DNA of 64,000 nt from contig NZ_BMRF01000013.1 of the NCBI RefSeq assembly GCF_014648495.1, positions 124,001 to 188,000 on the forward strand, given 5' to 3'. The notes under the pieces were generated by a model. The model made no database searches, was not told the DNA's origin, and saw nothing but the letters and a program-made list of their open reading frames with translations. Of this stretch, positions 1 through 7,920 are shown one piece after another (position 1 is the first letter of the stretch; each line of letters starts with the position of its first letter). The position numbers were made by a program, and so were the translations under genes. This DNA comes from Actinomadura cremea (lineage in GTDB: Bacteria > Actinomycetota > Actinomycetes > Streptosporangiales > Streptosporangiaceae).

Positions 1-38
1 CCGAGATCCTGGCGTCCACGGAGGAGGAGCCCTCGTGA
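1..38 (+). CDS. lutA: LutA-like lactate utilization subunit, C-terminal end only
   Basis: Only the last 11 codons (ending E-I-L-A-S-T-E-E-E-P-S) and the stop lie in the window. The stop TGA at 36-38 overlaps the GTG start of the next gene at 35-37, the usual coupling in lutABC operons. Identity as LutA, the CCG-domain subunit of L-lactate oxidation, rests on gene order alone because no diagnostic motif is inside the window. Confidence 0.55.
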   Translation, partial: EILASTEEEPS

Positions 39-1489
39 GCGAAAGCGCGATGCCGACCTACATCGGCATGCCCTCCTTCCCGGACGCCGCCCGCGAGGCC
101 GTCGCCGACCCGCGGCTGCGCGGCAACCTCGCGCACGCCACCGGCACGATCCGGGGGCGCCGCGCCGACGCCGTCGCCGAACTGGACGACTGGGACGCGC
201 TGCGCGAGTCGGGCAAGCAGATCAAGGACCACGTCCTCGCCAACCTCGGCCACTACCTGCGGACGCTCGAGGAGAAGGTCACCGAGGCCGGCGGAACGGT
301 GCACTGGGCGCGGGACGCCGCCGAGGCCAACCGGATCGTCGCCGACCTGGTGAAGGCGACCGGCGAGACCGAGGTCGTCAAGGTCAAGTCGATGGCGACC
401 CAGGAGATCGGCCTCAACGAGGCGCTCGCCGAGGAGGGCATCGCCGCCTACGAGACCGACCTCGCCGAACTGATCGTGCAGCTCGGGCACGACCGCCCGT
501 CGCACATCCTCGTCCCTGCCATCCACCGCAACAGGTCCGACATCCGCGACATCTTCCGGAAGGAGATGCCGGACGCGCCCGCGGACCTGACCGACGCCCC
601 CGCCGACCTCGCCGAGGCCGCCCGCAGGCACCTGCGGGCCAAGTTCCTGTCGGCCAAGGTCGCGGTGTCGGGCGTGAACTTCGCCGTCGCCGACACCGGC
701 ACCCTCGTCGTCCTGGAGTCGGAGGGCAACGGCCGGATGTGCCTCACACTGCCCGAGACGCTGATCTCGGTGATGGGCGTGGAGAAGCTCGTCCCGTCGA
801 TGCGGGACCTGGAGGTGTTCCTGCAGCTCCTCCCCCGCTCGTCCACGGCCGAGCGGATGAACCCCTACACCTCCACCTGGACGGGCGTGCACCCCGGCGA
901 CGGGCCCCGCGACTTCCACCTCGTCCTCCTCGACAACGGCCGCACGGACACGCTCGCCGACGAGGTCGGGCGGCAGGCGCTGCGCTGCATCCGGTGCTCG
1001 GCGTGCCTGAACGTCTGCCCCGTCTACGAGCGGGCCGGCGGGCACGCCTACGGGTCGCCGTACCCGGGGCCGATCGGCGCGATCCTGTCGCCGCAGATCC
1101 GCGGCATCGGCTCGGACGTGGACGCGTCGCTGCCGTACGCGTCGTCGCTGTGCGGGGCGTGCTTCGAAGCCTGCCCGGTCGCGATCGACATCCCCGAGGT
1201 GCTCGTCCACCTGCGCGCCCGCGCCGTCGAGGACGGGCCCCGGCATCCGGTCGAGCGGGCCGCGATGACCGCCGCCGGGTGGACGCTGCGCTCGCCCGCG
1301 CGGCTCGCGCTCGCGCAGCGCGCCGCGTCCGCGTCCCGCCGCTTCGTCGCGCCGCGCGGCCGGATCCGGCGGCTCCCCGGGCCGCTGGCCGCCTGGACCG
1401 AGACCCGGGACGCGCCCGCACCGCCGAAGGAGTCGTTCCGCGCCTGGTGGGCCCGGACGGACGGCGGCCGCACGGAGGAGGAGCAGTGA
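35..1489 (+). CDS. lutB: LutB iron-sulfur subunit of the L-lactate oxidation complex
   Basis: The 484-residue protein has the LutB architecture. An N-terminal LUD (DUF162-like) domain covers about residues 60-300, followed by two ferredoxin-type [4Fe-4S] motifs, CIRCSACLNVCP near residue 318 and CGACFEACP near residue 376, and a basic C-terminal tail. LutABC oxidises L-lactate to pyruvate in the cytoplasm. The GTG start at 35 overlaps the preceding stop, and its own stop overlaps the GTG of lutC, so translation is probably coupled. Family length is normal. The rhamnulokinase gene downstream suggests that the lactate handled here comes from L-rhamnose breakdown through lactaldehyde. Confidence 0.93.
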   Translation: MSESAMPTYIGMPSFPDAAREAVADPRLRGNLAHATGTIRGRRADAVAELDDWDALRESGKQIKDHVLANLGHYLRTLEEKVTEAGGTVHWARDAAEANRIVADLVKATGETEVVKVKSMATQEIGLNEALAEEGIAAYETDLAELIVQLGHDRPSHILVPAIHRNRSDIRDIFRKEMPDAPADLTDAPADLAEAARRHLRAKFLSAKVAVSGVNFAVADTGTLVVLESEGNGRMCLTLPETLISVMGVEKLVPSMRDLEVFLQLLPRSSTAERMNPYTSTWTGVHPGDGPRDFHLVLLDNGRTDTLADEVGRQALRCIRCSACLNVCPVYERAGGHAYGSPYPGPIGAILSPQIRGIGSDVDASLPYASSLCGACFEACPVAIDIPEVLVHLRARAVEDGPRHPVERAAMTAAGWTLRSPARLALAQRAASASRRFVAPRGRIRRLPGPLAAWTETRDAPAPPKESFRAWWARTDGGRTEEEQ

Positions 1490-2106
1490 GCACGCGCGAG
1501 GAGATTTTGCGGCGGATCGACGGGATCGTCCCGGCGCGTCCGGCCGCCGACGTCGCCGCCGACTATGCGCGGATCGACCGCGGGTACGCGCGCCGTCACC
1601 ACGAGGACGGGATCCTCGACCTGTTCGCCGACCGCGTCGCGCACTACCGGGCGACCGTCCTGCGCGCCACCGAGGCCGACCTTCCCCGCGTGGTCGCCGA
1701 ACGCCTCGCCGCGCGGCCGGGGACGCACGGGGCGCCGTCCGGCCTGCCGGACGAGTGGCTCGCGGACGTGGCGTCGGAGCTGGTGCGCGACCCGGCGGTC
1801 GCCGACCTCGACGGGCTCGCGGGCGCCGTCACCGGCTGCGCCGCCGCGATCGCCGAGACCGGCACGATCGTCCTGGACCACGGTCCCGGGCAGGGGCCCC
1901 GCGCGCTGTCGCTGGTCCCCGACTACCACCTGATCATCGTGCGCGCCGCCCAGGTCGCCCCCGACGTCCCCGAGGCGCTGGAGCGGCTCGACCCGTCCCG
2001 GCCCCTGACGATGGTCTCCGGCCCCTCGGCGACGAGCGACATCGAACTGTCGCGGGTCGAGGGCGTGCACGGCCCCCGAACCCTCGAAGTGGTGATCGCC
2101 GAATGA
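1486..2106 (+). CDS. lutC: LutC lactate utilization subunit (LUD domain)
   Basis: A 206-residue LUD-domain protein. The GTG start at 1486 overlaps the lutB stop as GTGA, and the stop overlaps the rhaB start as ATGA. The central stretch with AIAETGTIVLDHGPGQGPR, followed by LVPDYHLIIV, is the conserved LutC core, also found inside LutB. It completes LutABC, which converts L-lactate to pyruvate. A longer open frame exists upstream in the same phase (from 739) but runs antisense-free through lutB in the wrong frame, so the short start is preferred. Confidence 0.92.
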   Translation: MSTREEILRRIDGIVPARPAADVAADYARIDRGYARRHHEDGILDLFADRVAHYRATVLRATEADLPRVVAERLAARPGTHGAPSGLPDEWLADVASELVRDPAVADLDGLAGAVTGCAAAIAETGTIVLDHGPGQGPRALSLVPDYHLIIVRAAQVAPDVPEALERLDPSRPLTMVSGPSATSDIELSRVEGVHGPRTLEVVIAE

Positions 2107-3524
2107 GCACGAAGCTGTTCGCGGCGGCCGACCTCGGCGCGTCCAGCGGCCGGGTGATGACCGCGCGCGTCGGCCCGGACGTCCTGGACCTCCAGGAAGT
2201 GCGGCGGTTCCCGAACCGGCCGGTGCGGGTGAACGGCACCCTGCACTGGGACATCCTCGGGCTCTACGGCAACGTCCTGGACGGGCTGCGCGCGTGCCCG
2301 CCCGACCTGGCGTCCGTCGGCGTCGACTCGTGGGCCGTCGACTACGGGCTGCTGGACGAGAACGGAACGCTGCTCGGCAACCCCGTCCACTACCGCGACG
2401 GGCGCACCGACGGGGTCATGGAGCGGATCCGCGCCGAGGTCGGCGACGATCTGCTCTACCGCGAGTCCGGCCTGCAGTTCCTCCCGTTCAACACGATCTA
2501 CCAGCTGGCCGTCGACGACCTGTCCCGCGCGCACACCCTGCTGCTGATCCCCGACTTGCTCGCCCACTGGCTGACCGGCGAGACCGTCGCCGAACGGACG
2601 AACGCGTCCACCACGGGCCTGCTGGAGCCGCGCACCGGCCTCTGGTCGGATCCCCTGCTCGACGTCGCCGGGGTCCCGCCGGACGTCCTGGCGCCGCTGG
2701 TCGACCCGGGCGAGGTGATCGGCCGGATCGGGCCGGAGGCGGGCAACGAGATCGGGCACCGCGGCCTGCCCGTCACCGCCGTGGGCTCGCACGACACCGC
2801 GTCCGCGGTCGTCGCCGTCCCGGCGTCCGGACGGTTCGGCTACATCTCCTGCGGGACGTGGTCGCTGGTCGGCGTCGAACTGGACGAGCCCGTCCTCAGC
2901 GAGGAGAGCCGCAAGGCGAACTTCACCAACGAGGGCGGCGTGGACGACACCGTCCGGTACCTGCGCAACGTGATGGGGCTGTGGCTGCTGCAGGAGTCGA
3001 TGCGGGCCTGGGGGAATCCCGACCTGCCCTCGCTCCTCGCCGAGGCCGCGCGGGTCCCGGGCCTGCGCTCCCTCATCGACCCCGACGACCCCGAGTTCCT
3101 CCCGCCCGGCGACATGCCCTCCCGCATCGCCGCGCACTGCCGCCGCCGCGGGTTCCCCGAGCCGGCGACGCGCGCCGAGACCGTCCGCTGCGTCATGGAC
3201 AGCCTCGCGCTCGCCCACCGCGAGACCCTCCGCGAGGCCGCGCGCCTGTCGGGCACCGACGTCGAGGTGGTGCACCTCGTCGGGGGCGGGAGCCGCAACG
3301 AGCTCCTCTGCCGGTTGACGGCCGACGCGTGCGGGCTCCCGGTCGTCGCCGGGCCGGTCGAGGCGACCGCACTGGGCAACGTCCTGGTGCAGGCGCGCGC
3401 GCACGGCATCGTGGGGAGTCTCGCCGAGATACGCGAACTCGTCGCCGCGACCCAGCCGCTGCGCCGCTACGAGCCGTCGGGCGATGGCGCCCGCTGGGAC
3501 GAGGCCGCCGAGCGCCTGCGCTGA
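2103..3524 (+). CDS. rhaB: L-rhamnulokinase (FGGY family)
   Basis: 473 residues with the two-lobed FGGY sugar-kinase signature. The N-terminal phosphate loop is ADLGASSGRVM (residues 7-17), the substrate and catalytic region is VDSWAVDYGLLDENG (about 73), and SHDTASAVVAVP lies near 225. The C-terminal nucleotide site is HLVGGGSRNELLCRL, followed by EATALGNVLVQA. These match RhaB (ATP + L-rhamnulose to L-rhamnulose 1-phosphate) better than xylulokinase or glycerol kinase. The ATG overlaps the lutC stop. Aldolase cleavage of the product yields lactaldehyde and then L-lactate, the LutABC substrate, so the operon order makes metabolic sense. Isomerase and aldolase genes are probably upstream of the window. 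Confidence 0.9.
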   Translation: MSTKLFAAADLGASSGRVMTARVGPDVLDLQEVRRFPNRPVRVNGTLHWDILGLYGNVLDGLRACPPDLASVGVDSWAVDYGLLDENGTLLGNPVHYRDGRTDGVMERIRAEVGDDLLYRESGLQFLPFNTIYQLAVDDLSRAHTLLLIPDLLAHWLTGETVAERTNASTTGLLEPRTGLWSDPLLDVAGVPPDVLAPLVDPGEVIGRIGPEAGNEIGHRGLPVTAVGSHDTASAVVAVPASGRFGYISCGTWSLVGVELDEPVLSEESRKANFTNEGGVDDTVRYLRNVMGLWLLQESMRAWGNPDLPSLLAEAARVPGLRSLIDPDDPEFLPPGDMPSRIAAHCRRRGFPEPATRAETVRCVMDSLALAHRETLREAARLSGTDVEVVHLVGGGSRNELLCRLTADACGLPVVAGPVEATALGNVLVQARAHGIVGSLAEIRELVAATQPLRRYEPSGDGARWDEAAERLR

Positions 3525-3595
3525 CGTCCCGCGAGCCCCCGGCCGATCCCGCGAAGGGGCGGCCGGGCGCGGGCCGCCGACGTTAACCTCGCCGT

Positions 3596-4522
3596 GTGAA
3601 GACGCGGCGGGTGCTCGGGTGGACGGTCGCGGGCTGCGCGGCGGCGTGGCTCGGGACCGGCACGGCGATGCTGCTGCTGAGCGAGCGCGCCCGCGCGGGC
3701 GTCCACCGCGTCCCCGCGCCCGGCGTCGCGAAGTTCGCCCGCGTCGACGCCCGCGTGTGGCGGGGCGCCGCCCCGACCGCCGAGGGCTACCGCTGGCTCC
3801 GCGCGGAGGGCGTCCGCACCATCGTCGACCTCCGCGCCGAGGTCCCGGCCCCGCCCGCGCGCACCGGCGACCCGTCCCCGGACGACGCGCCGGACCGACG
3901 AACCGCCCCGTCGGCGGGCGGGGCGCGTCGCTGCTCCGGCTCCGCGGCCACGCGGCGGTCAACACGTGCAGACCGTAGCGATCGCCGGGCTCGTCGGGCG
4001 GCAGTGCGGGCGCGTGCGGCGGGCGGGGCGGGCGGGGCGCGTGCGGCAGGTGCGGCGGACGCGGACGGCACCGGCACTCCGAACAGGGGCGGCGCGGGCG
4101 GCACCGGCACCACGGACGCGGGCGGGACGGGCGCGGGCGGGACGGGGCTTCGCGTCGTGCGGATACCGGTGCGGGACGGGCAGGTGCCGGACCCCGGCCA
4201 GGTGCGGCGGTTCCTGGACGTGGTCGAGGACGCGCGGCGTCCGGTGTTCGTGCACTGCGGCGCCGGGGTGGGACGGACCGGGTCGATGGTCGCGGCGTAC
4301 CTCGTCGGGACGGGACGGGCGTACGCGGCGGCCGCCACGGCGCGGAGTCTGGCGTTCGGCCCGCCGACGCTCGAGCAGTTCGCGTTCATGCGGGGCCTGG
4401 ACGTCCCGGCGGCGCGGCGGCCGGCGCGGGCGGTGGTCGTCTTCAGCCGGATCGCCGACTCCCCCCGCCGGGCGCGGGCGCGGCTGCGGGACCGGCGGCG
4501 CGGGCTTCCGGCGGGAATGTGA
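3596..4522 (+). CDS. Dual-specificity/tyrosine phosphatase with a long low-complexity insert
   Basis: A 308-residue protein with an N-terminal hydrophobic helix (residues 9-28) that suggests membrane anchoring or secretion. The phosphatase fold follows: VWRGAAPTAEGY near 55, GVRTIVDLRAE near 75, and the catalytic P-loop HCGAGVGRTG (HCX5R) near residue 222. Between the IVDLRAE strand and the LRVVRIPVRDGQ strand, normally joined by a short loop, lie about 100 residues that are almost only Ala, Arg, Gly, Thr and Asp. The insert may be a frameshift scar, a repeat expansion or a genuine linker. The GTG start at 3596 gives the hydrophobic N-terminus. Confidence 0.75.
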   Translation: MKTRRVLGWTVAGCAAAWLGTGTAMLLLSERARAGVHRVPAPGVAKFARVDARVWRGAAPTAEGYRWLRAEGVRTIVDLRAEVPAPPARTGDPSPDDAPDRRTAPSAGGARRCSGSAATRRSTRADRSDRRARRAAVRARAAGGAGGARAAGAADADGTGTPNRGGAGGTGTTDAGGTGAGGTGLRVVRIPVRDGQVPDPGQVRRFLDVVEDARRPVFVHCGAGVGRTGSMVAAYLVGTGRAYAAAATARSLAFGPPTLEQFAFMRGLDVPAARRPARAVVVFSRIADSPRRARARLRDRRRGLPAGM

Positions 4523-4551
4523 CGGACGGGGGACGGTTTACCAACCCCCGG

Positions 4552-4580
4552 TTGACACCGGGCCCCTTGCGACGCTTGAT
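4552..4580 (+). promoter_or_regulatory. Possible promoter of the LAL regulator gene
   Basis: A perfect TTGACA (4552-4557) is followed after 17 bases by CTTGAT (4575-4580), a weak -10. It would place transcription start about 130 bases before the regulator, leaving a leader that holds the short ORF and hairpin listed next. Confidence 0.3.
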
Positions 4581-4619
4581 AGCTATTGGACACGATGGTC
4601 ACAGAGGAGGCAGATCCGC

Positions 4620-4661
4620 GTGGACCCGCCTGTCCGGGGGCGTGTTGCCCCGCCTTATTGA
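4620..4661 (+). CDS. Possible 13-residue leader peptide
   Basis: A GTG at 4620 lies nine bases after a strong ribosome-binding sequence GAGGAGG (4604-4610) and opens a 13-codon frame that ends TGA at 4659-4661. The peptide is Pro-, Arg- and Val-rich (ends APPY). The stop is two bases before a perfect hairpin. No such strong ribosome site precedes the large downstream gene, so this may be a regulatory uORF. It could also be chance. Confidence 0.3.
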   Translation: MDPPVRGRVAPPY

Positions 4662-4663
4662 CT

Positions 4664-4683
4664 GATCACCCGATAAGGTGATC
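4664..4683 (+). repeat. 7-bp perfect inverted repeat before the LAL gene
   Basis: GATCACC and GGTGATC flank the 6-base loop CGATAA. The repeat starts two bases after the stop of the candidate leader peptide and ends 31 bases before the first ATG of the regulator. It could be a repressor operator or an attenuator stem. Confidence 0.5.
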
Positions 4684-4714
4684 CCTGCAATTCTCGGGAA
4701 CCGCGACGACGAGC

Positions 4715-7700
4715 ATGATCACGGCGTATCGACCGCCTGTCGCTGTTGGGGTGTGGGACATGGAGGGTCGTGCCGACCGCGACGCCGGTGCTCAGCCGAT
4801 CGGCAACGCCCCGCTGGTGGGGCGACGGGACGCGCTGGCCGGGATCGGCCACGCGCTGGACGGCGCCGAGCGCGGGTTCGGGTACCTGGCGCTGATCGGC
4901 GAGCCGGGCGTCGGGAAGACGCGGCTGCTGGGCGAGCTGGCCGACGAGGCCGCGGCGCGCAAGCTGCCGTACCTGGCCGGGCGGGCCGCCGAGTTCGAGC
5001 AGGAGATGCCGTTCGGCGCGGTCGTGGACGCCCTCGACGACCGGCTGGAGGAGTCGGTCCCCGAACTTCCGGACGCGCAGCTGCGGCTGCTCGGCACCGT
5101 GTTCCCCTCCCTGTCCGACCCGGCGGCCGAACCGGCCCCGGCCGGCGGCGATCCGGTGTCGCGGGTGGCCCGCTACCAGCTGCACCGGACGGTGCGCCAT
5201 CTGCTGGAGCAGCTCGCGGCGCCGTCCGGGCTGGTGCTGATCCTGGACGACCTGCACTGGGCCGACGACGCGACGATCGAGCTGCTCGACCATCTCGTCC
5301 GGCATCCGCCGCGCGCCCGCGTCCTGGTCGCCGCGGCGTACCGGCCCGCGCAGGCGTCGCCGCGGCTCGCGGCGCTGGCCGACGCGGCCGGGCCGCACGG
5401 CACCCGCATGCCGGTCGACCCGCTCACCCAGGGCGAGGTCGAGGAGTTCCTCGGGCCGCGGGTGAGCACGTCCCGCTGCGAGGCGCTGTACAAGGCCAGC
5501 GGCGGCAACCCCTTCTACCTCGAGGCGCTGGCCAGGATGGGCCACGACGACGGCGCCGCGGTCGACGACGCCGACTGGCGCGAGGGCGTCGCGGAGCTGA
5601 CCGAGGTACCGGCGGCGGTCCGGACGGCGCTGCAGGTCGAGCTGTCCGCGCTGCCGCCGGAGGCGCTGCTGATGGCGCGGGGCGCGGCCGTCGCCGCCGA
5701 CTTCTTCGAGCCCGCGCTCGCGGCGGTGGCCGCCGAGCTGGACGAGGCCGACGCGCTTGCGGCGCTGGACGTGCTGACCGGGCACGACGTGGTGCGCGCC
5801 GGGTCCGGGGGGCGGTTCAAGTTCCGGCACCCGCTGGTGCGGCACGTGGCGTACGCGTCGACGGCGGCGGGGTGGCGGCTCGCGGCGCACGAGCGGGTCG
5901 CGGGCCGGCTCGCGGAGCTGGGCGCCCCGGCGGCGGTGCGGGCCCACCACGTGGTGCGGTCGGCGCGGTTCGGCGACCGCGCGGCCGTCGCGACGCTGGT
6001 GGAGGCGGCGCGTTCGGTCGGGCAGCAGGCGCCCGGCACCGCCGCGTACTGGCTGGAGGCCGCGCTGCGCCTGCTGCCCGACGAGCCCGCCGACGGCGGC
6101 GCGGGCGACGGCGCCGCGGGCGACGCGCCCGGTCCCGACCGGACGGAGCTGCTGCTGGAGCTCGCGCACGTGCAGGCCGTCAGCGGCCACGCCGAGGAGG
6201 GCCGGGAGACCGCGCGGACGCTGCTGGCGCTGCTGCCCGAGCACGACACCGTCCGCCGGGCGCGGACCGTGCACCTGTGCGCGGTCATGGACCGGCAGAT
6301 CGGCCGCATCCACGAGGCGCGCGCGCTGGTGCTGGACGAGCTGCGCCGCATCCCCGACCGGCAGACGCCCGAGGCGGTGCTGCTGCGGATCCGGCTGGTC
6401 GCCGACCGCATCCAGAAGATCGACACGCGGGGTTCGCAGGCCGTCCTGGACACCATCCCCGAGAGCGCGCCCGAGTGGGGCCCGGGGCTGACGGCGGCGG
6501 TCGCGGCGATGCGGCCGATGGTGTCGCACGCACGCGGCGAGACGGCCGAGGCGATCGCGTACGCGCGGGCGGCCGACGAGCGGTTCTCGGCCGCGTCCGA
6601 CACCGACTTCGCCGACTGCCTCGACTGCATCACCTGGCTGGTGTGGGCGGAGCTGTTCCTCGGCATGTACGACAGCGCGCTGCGGCACGTCGACCGGCTC
6701 GTCGCGATCGCGCGGCGGACCGGGCAGCTGTACATCCTGGGCTACATGCTGGCCGGGCGGGCGCGCGGGCTGGGCCTGCTCGGACGGCTGGAGGAGGCCG
6801 CGGCAGCCGCGGACGAGGCCGCCGCCGTGGGCCGCGAACTGCGCTCCCCCGAGGTGATCGCCTACGGGGCGACGCAGCAGTGCCTGATCGCGAGCCTGTC
6901 CGGCGACCACGAGCGGGCCCTGGCCGCCGGGAACGAGGCCGTCTCCTGCGACACCGGCTCGGGCGAGTGGTGGACGCACATGGCGCCGATCGTCCGCGCG
7001 TTCGCGATGATCAACTCGGGAGACCACGTCGAGGGCTCCGCGGCGCTGATCGCGGCCTGCTCGGCCGGCACCGGCGGGCTCGACTTCGGGACGCTGACCG
7101 CGTGCGCCGAGTCGCTGGCGGGCGTCCGCGCCGCGCAGGACGACACCGAAGACGCCGCCACGTGGGCGGGTATCGCCGAGGAGCTGGCCAACCCGGCGCT
7201 GGACGGCGACGTCGGGCTGGCCCGGCTCGCCCGCGCCCACGCCGCCCGCCGCACCGACCCGGCGGGCGCGGCCGGCATCGCCGTCGAGGCCGCCGCGCTG
7301 CTGACGGCGGCGGGCCGCCGCCCGGAGGCGGGCCGCGCCGAGCTGACCGCCGGGATCGCGCACGCCGCAGCCGGGGAGCGCGGGCCCGCCCTGGAACGGC
7401 TGCGCGCCGCCGCCGAGACGTTCGACGCCTGCGGCATGCGGGACCTGCACGCCCAGACCGTCCGGGAGCAGCGGCGCCTCGGCGTGCGCGTGCCGCGCCC
7501 CCGGCCGGGCGGCGGTTCCGGCAGGTCCGGGAAGGGCGGCAGGTCCGGGAAGGCCGCCGCCGACGCGCCGTTCGGGCTGTCGCCGCGCGAGCTGGAGATC
7601 GCCGGGCTCGTCGCCGAGGGCTGCAGCAACCAACAGATCGCCGAGCGGCTCTACCTCAGCGTCCGGACGGTCGAGACGCACCTCACCCGCGTCTTCGCGA

Positions 7701-7756
7701 AGATCGGCGTCTCGTCGCGGGTCGGAGTGGCGACCGCGATGCAGCGCGCGAACTGA
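4715..7756 (+). CDS. LAL-family LuxR regulator with AAA ATPase domain
   Basis: Up to 1013 residues, the usual size for large ATP-binding regulators of the LuxR family. Near the N-terminus are PLVGRRDAL and the Walker A motif GEPGVGKTRLL (about 64). Walker B LVLILDDLHWAD is near 170, a long TPR-like helical middle covers about 400-900, a short Gly/Ser/Lys linker lies near 930, and the C-terminus is a LuxR helix-turn-helix (LSPRELEIAGLVAEG... to VETHLTRVFAKIGV, about 953-1005). The ATG at 4760, eight bases after GGGG, is an alternative start that removes 15 residues. It is a cytoplasmic transcription activator of unknown inducer. The hydrolase and GMC oxidase genes downstream are likely targets by position only. 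Confidence 0.92.
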   Translation: MITAYRPPVAVGVWDMEGRADRDAGAQPIGNAPLVGRRDALAGIGHALDGAERGFGYLALIGEPGVGKTRLLGELADEAAARKLPYLAGRAAEFEQEMPFGAVVDALDDRLEESVPELPDAQLRLLGTVFPSLSDPAAEPAPAGGDPVSRVARYQLHRTVRHLLEQLAAPSGLVLILDDLHWADDATIELLDHLVRHPPRARVLVAAAYRPAQASPRLAALADAAGPHGTRMPVDPLTQGEVEEFLGPRVSTSRCEALYKASGGNPFYLEALARMGHDDGAAVDDADWREGVAELTEVPAAVRTALQVELSALPPEALLMARGAAVAADFFEPALAAVAAELDEADALAALDVLTGHDVVRAGSGGRFKFRHPLVRHVAYASTAAGWRLAAHERVAGRLAELGAPAAVRAHHVVRSARFGDRAAVATLVEAARSVGQQAPGTAAYWLEAALRLLPDEPADGGAGDGAAGDAPGPDRTELLLELAHVQAVSGHAEEGRETARTLLALLPEHDTVRRARTVHLCAVMDRQIGRIHEARALVLDELRRIPDRQTPEAVLLRIRLVADRIQKIDTRGSQAVLDTIPESAPEWGPGLTAAVAAMRPMVSHARGETAEAIAYARAADERFSAASDTDFADCLDCITWLVWAELFLGMYDSALRHVDRLVAIARRTGQLYILGYMLAGRARGLGLLGRLEEAAAAADEAAAVGRELRSPEVIAYGATQQCLIASLSGDHERALAAGNEAVSCDTGSGEWWTHMAPIVRAFAMINSGDHVEGSAALIAACSAGTGGLDFGTLTACAESLAGVRAAQDDTEDAATWAGIAEELANPALDGDVGLARLARAHAARRTDPAGAAGIAVEAAALLTAAGRRPEAGRAELTAGIAHAAAGERGPALERLRAAAETFDACGMRDLHAQTVREQRRLGVRVPRPRPGGGSGRSGKGGRSGKAAADAPFGLSPRELEIAGLVAEGCSNQQIAERLYLSVRTVETHLTRVFAKIGVSSRVGVATAMQRAN

Positions 7757-7785
7757 CCCTACTAGTACCGTTTTGACCCTTATCT

Positions 7786-7795
7786 CACGTACGTG
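7786..7795. repeat. 10-bp palindrome CACGTACGTG upstream of the hydrolase gene
   Basis: A perfect 10-bp palindrome in the 164-base gap between the LAL stop and the hydrolase start. A TTGACC element lies just before it at 7773-7778, but no convincing -10 is visible. It is a candidate regulator site. Confidence 0.3.
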
Positions 7796-7920
7796 GTCAT
7801 AGGCCGCTCGCCTCACGGTGCACGTAAGTACGGGTTCTCCACGATGCCGCGCCGACCTCGGCGCTTGGCAGGGTAGGGGCGTCCGCAGCCGGGAGGAAGG
7901 CCGCGAAGGAGGTGCACCCG

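Noticed and set aside
4655-7816. Very long minus-strand open frame opposite the LAL gene
   Set aside because: Its translation is Arg/Gly/Pro/Gln-rich, without motifs, and it is the mirror of a well-supported LuxR-family gene. Such shadows are common at this GC.
7912-7920. GTG start nine bases upstream in the hydrolase gene
   Set aside because: It overlaps the AAGGAGG ribosome site that serves ATG 7921.
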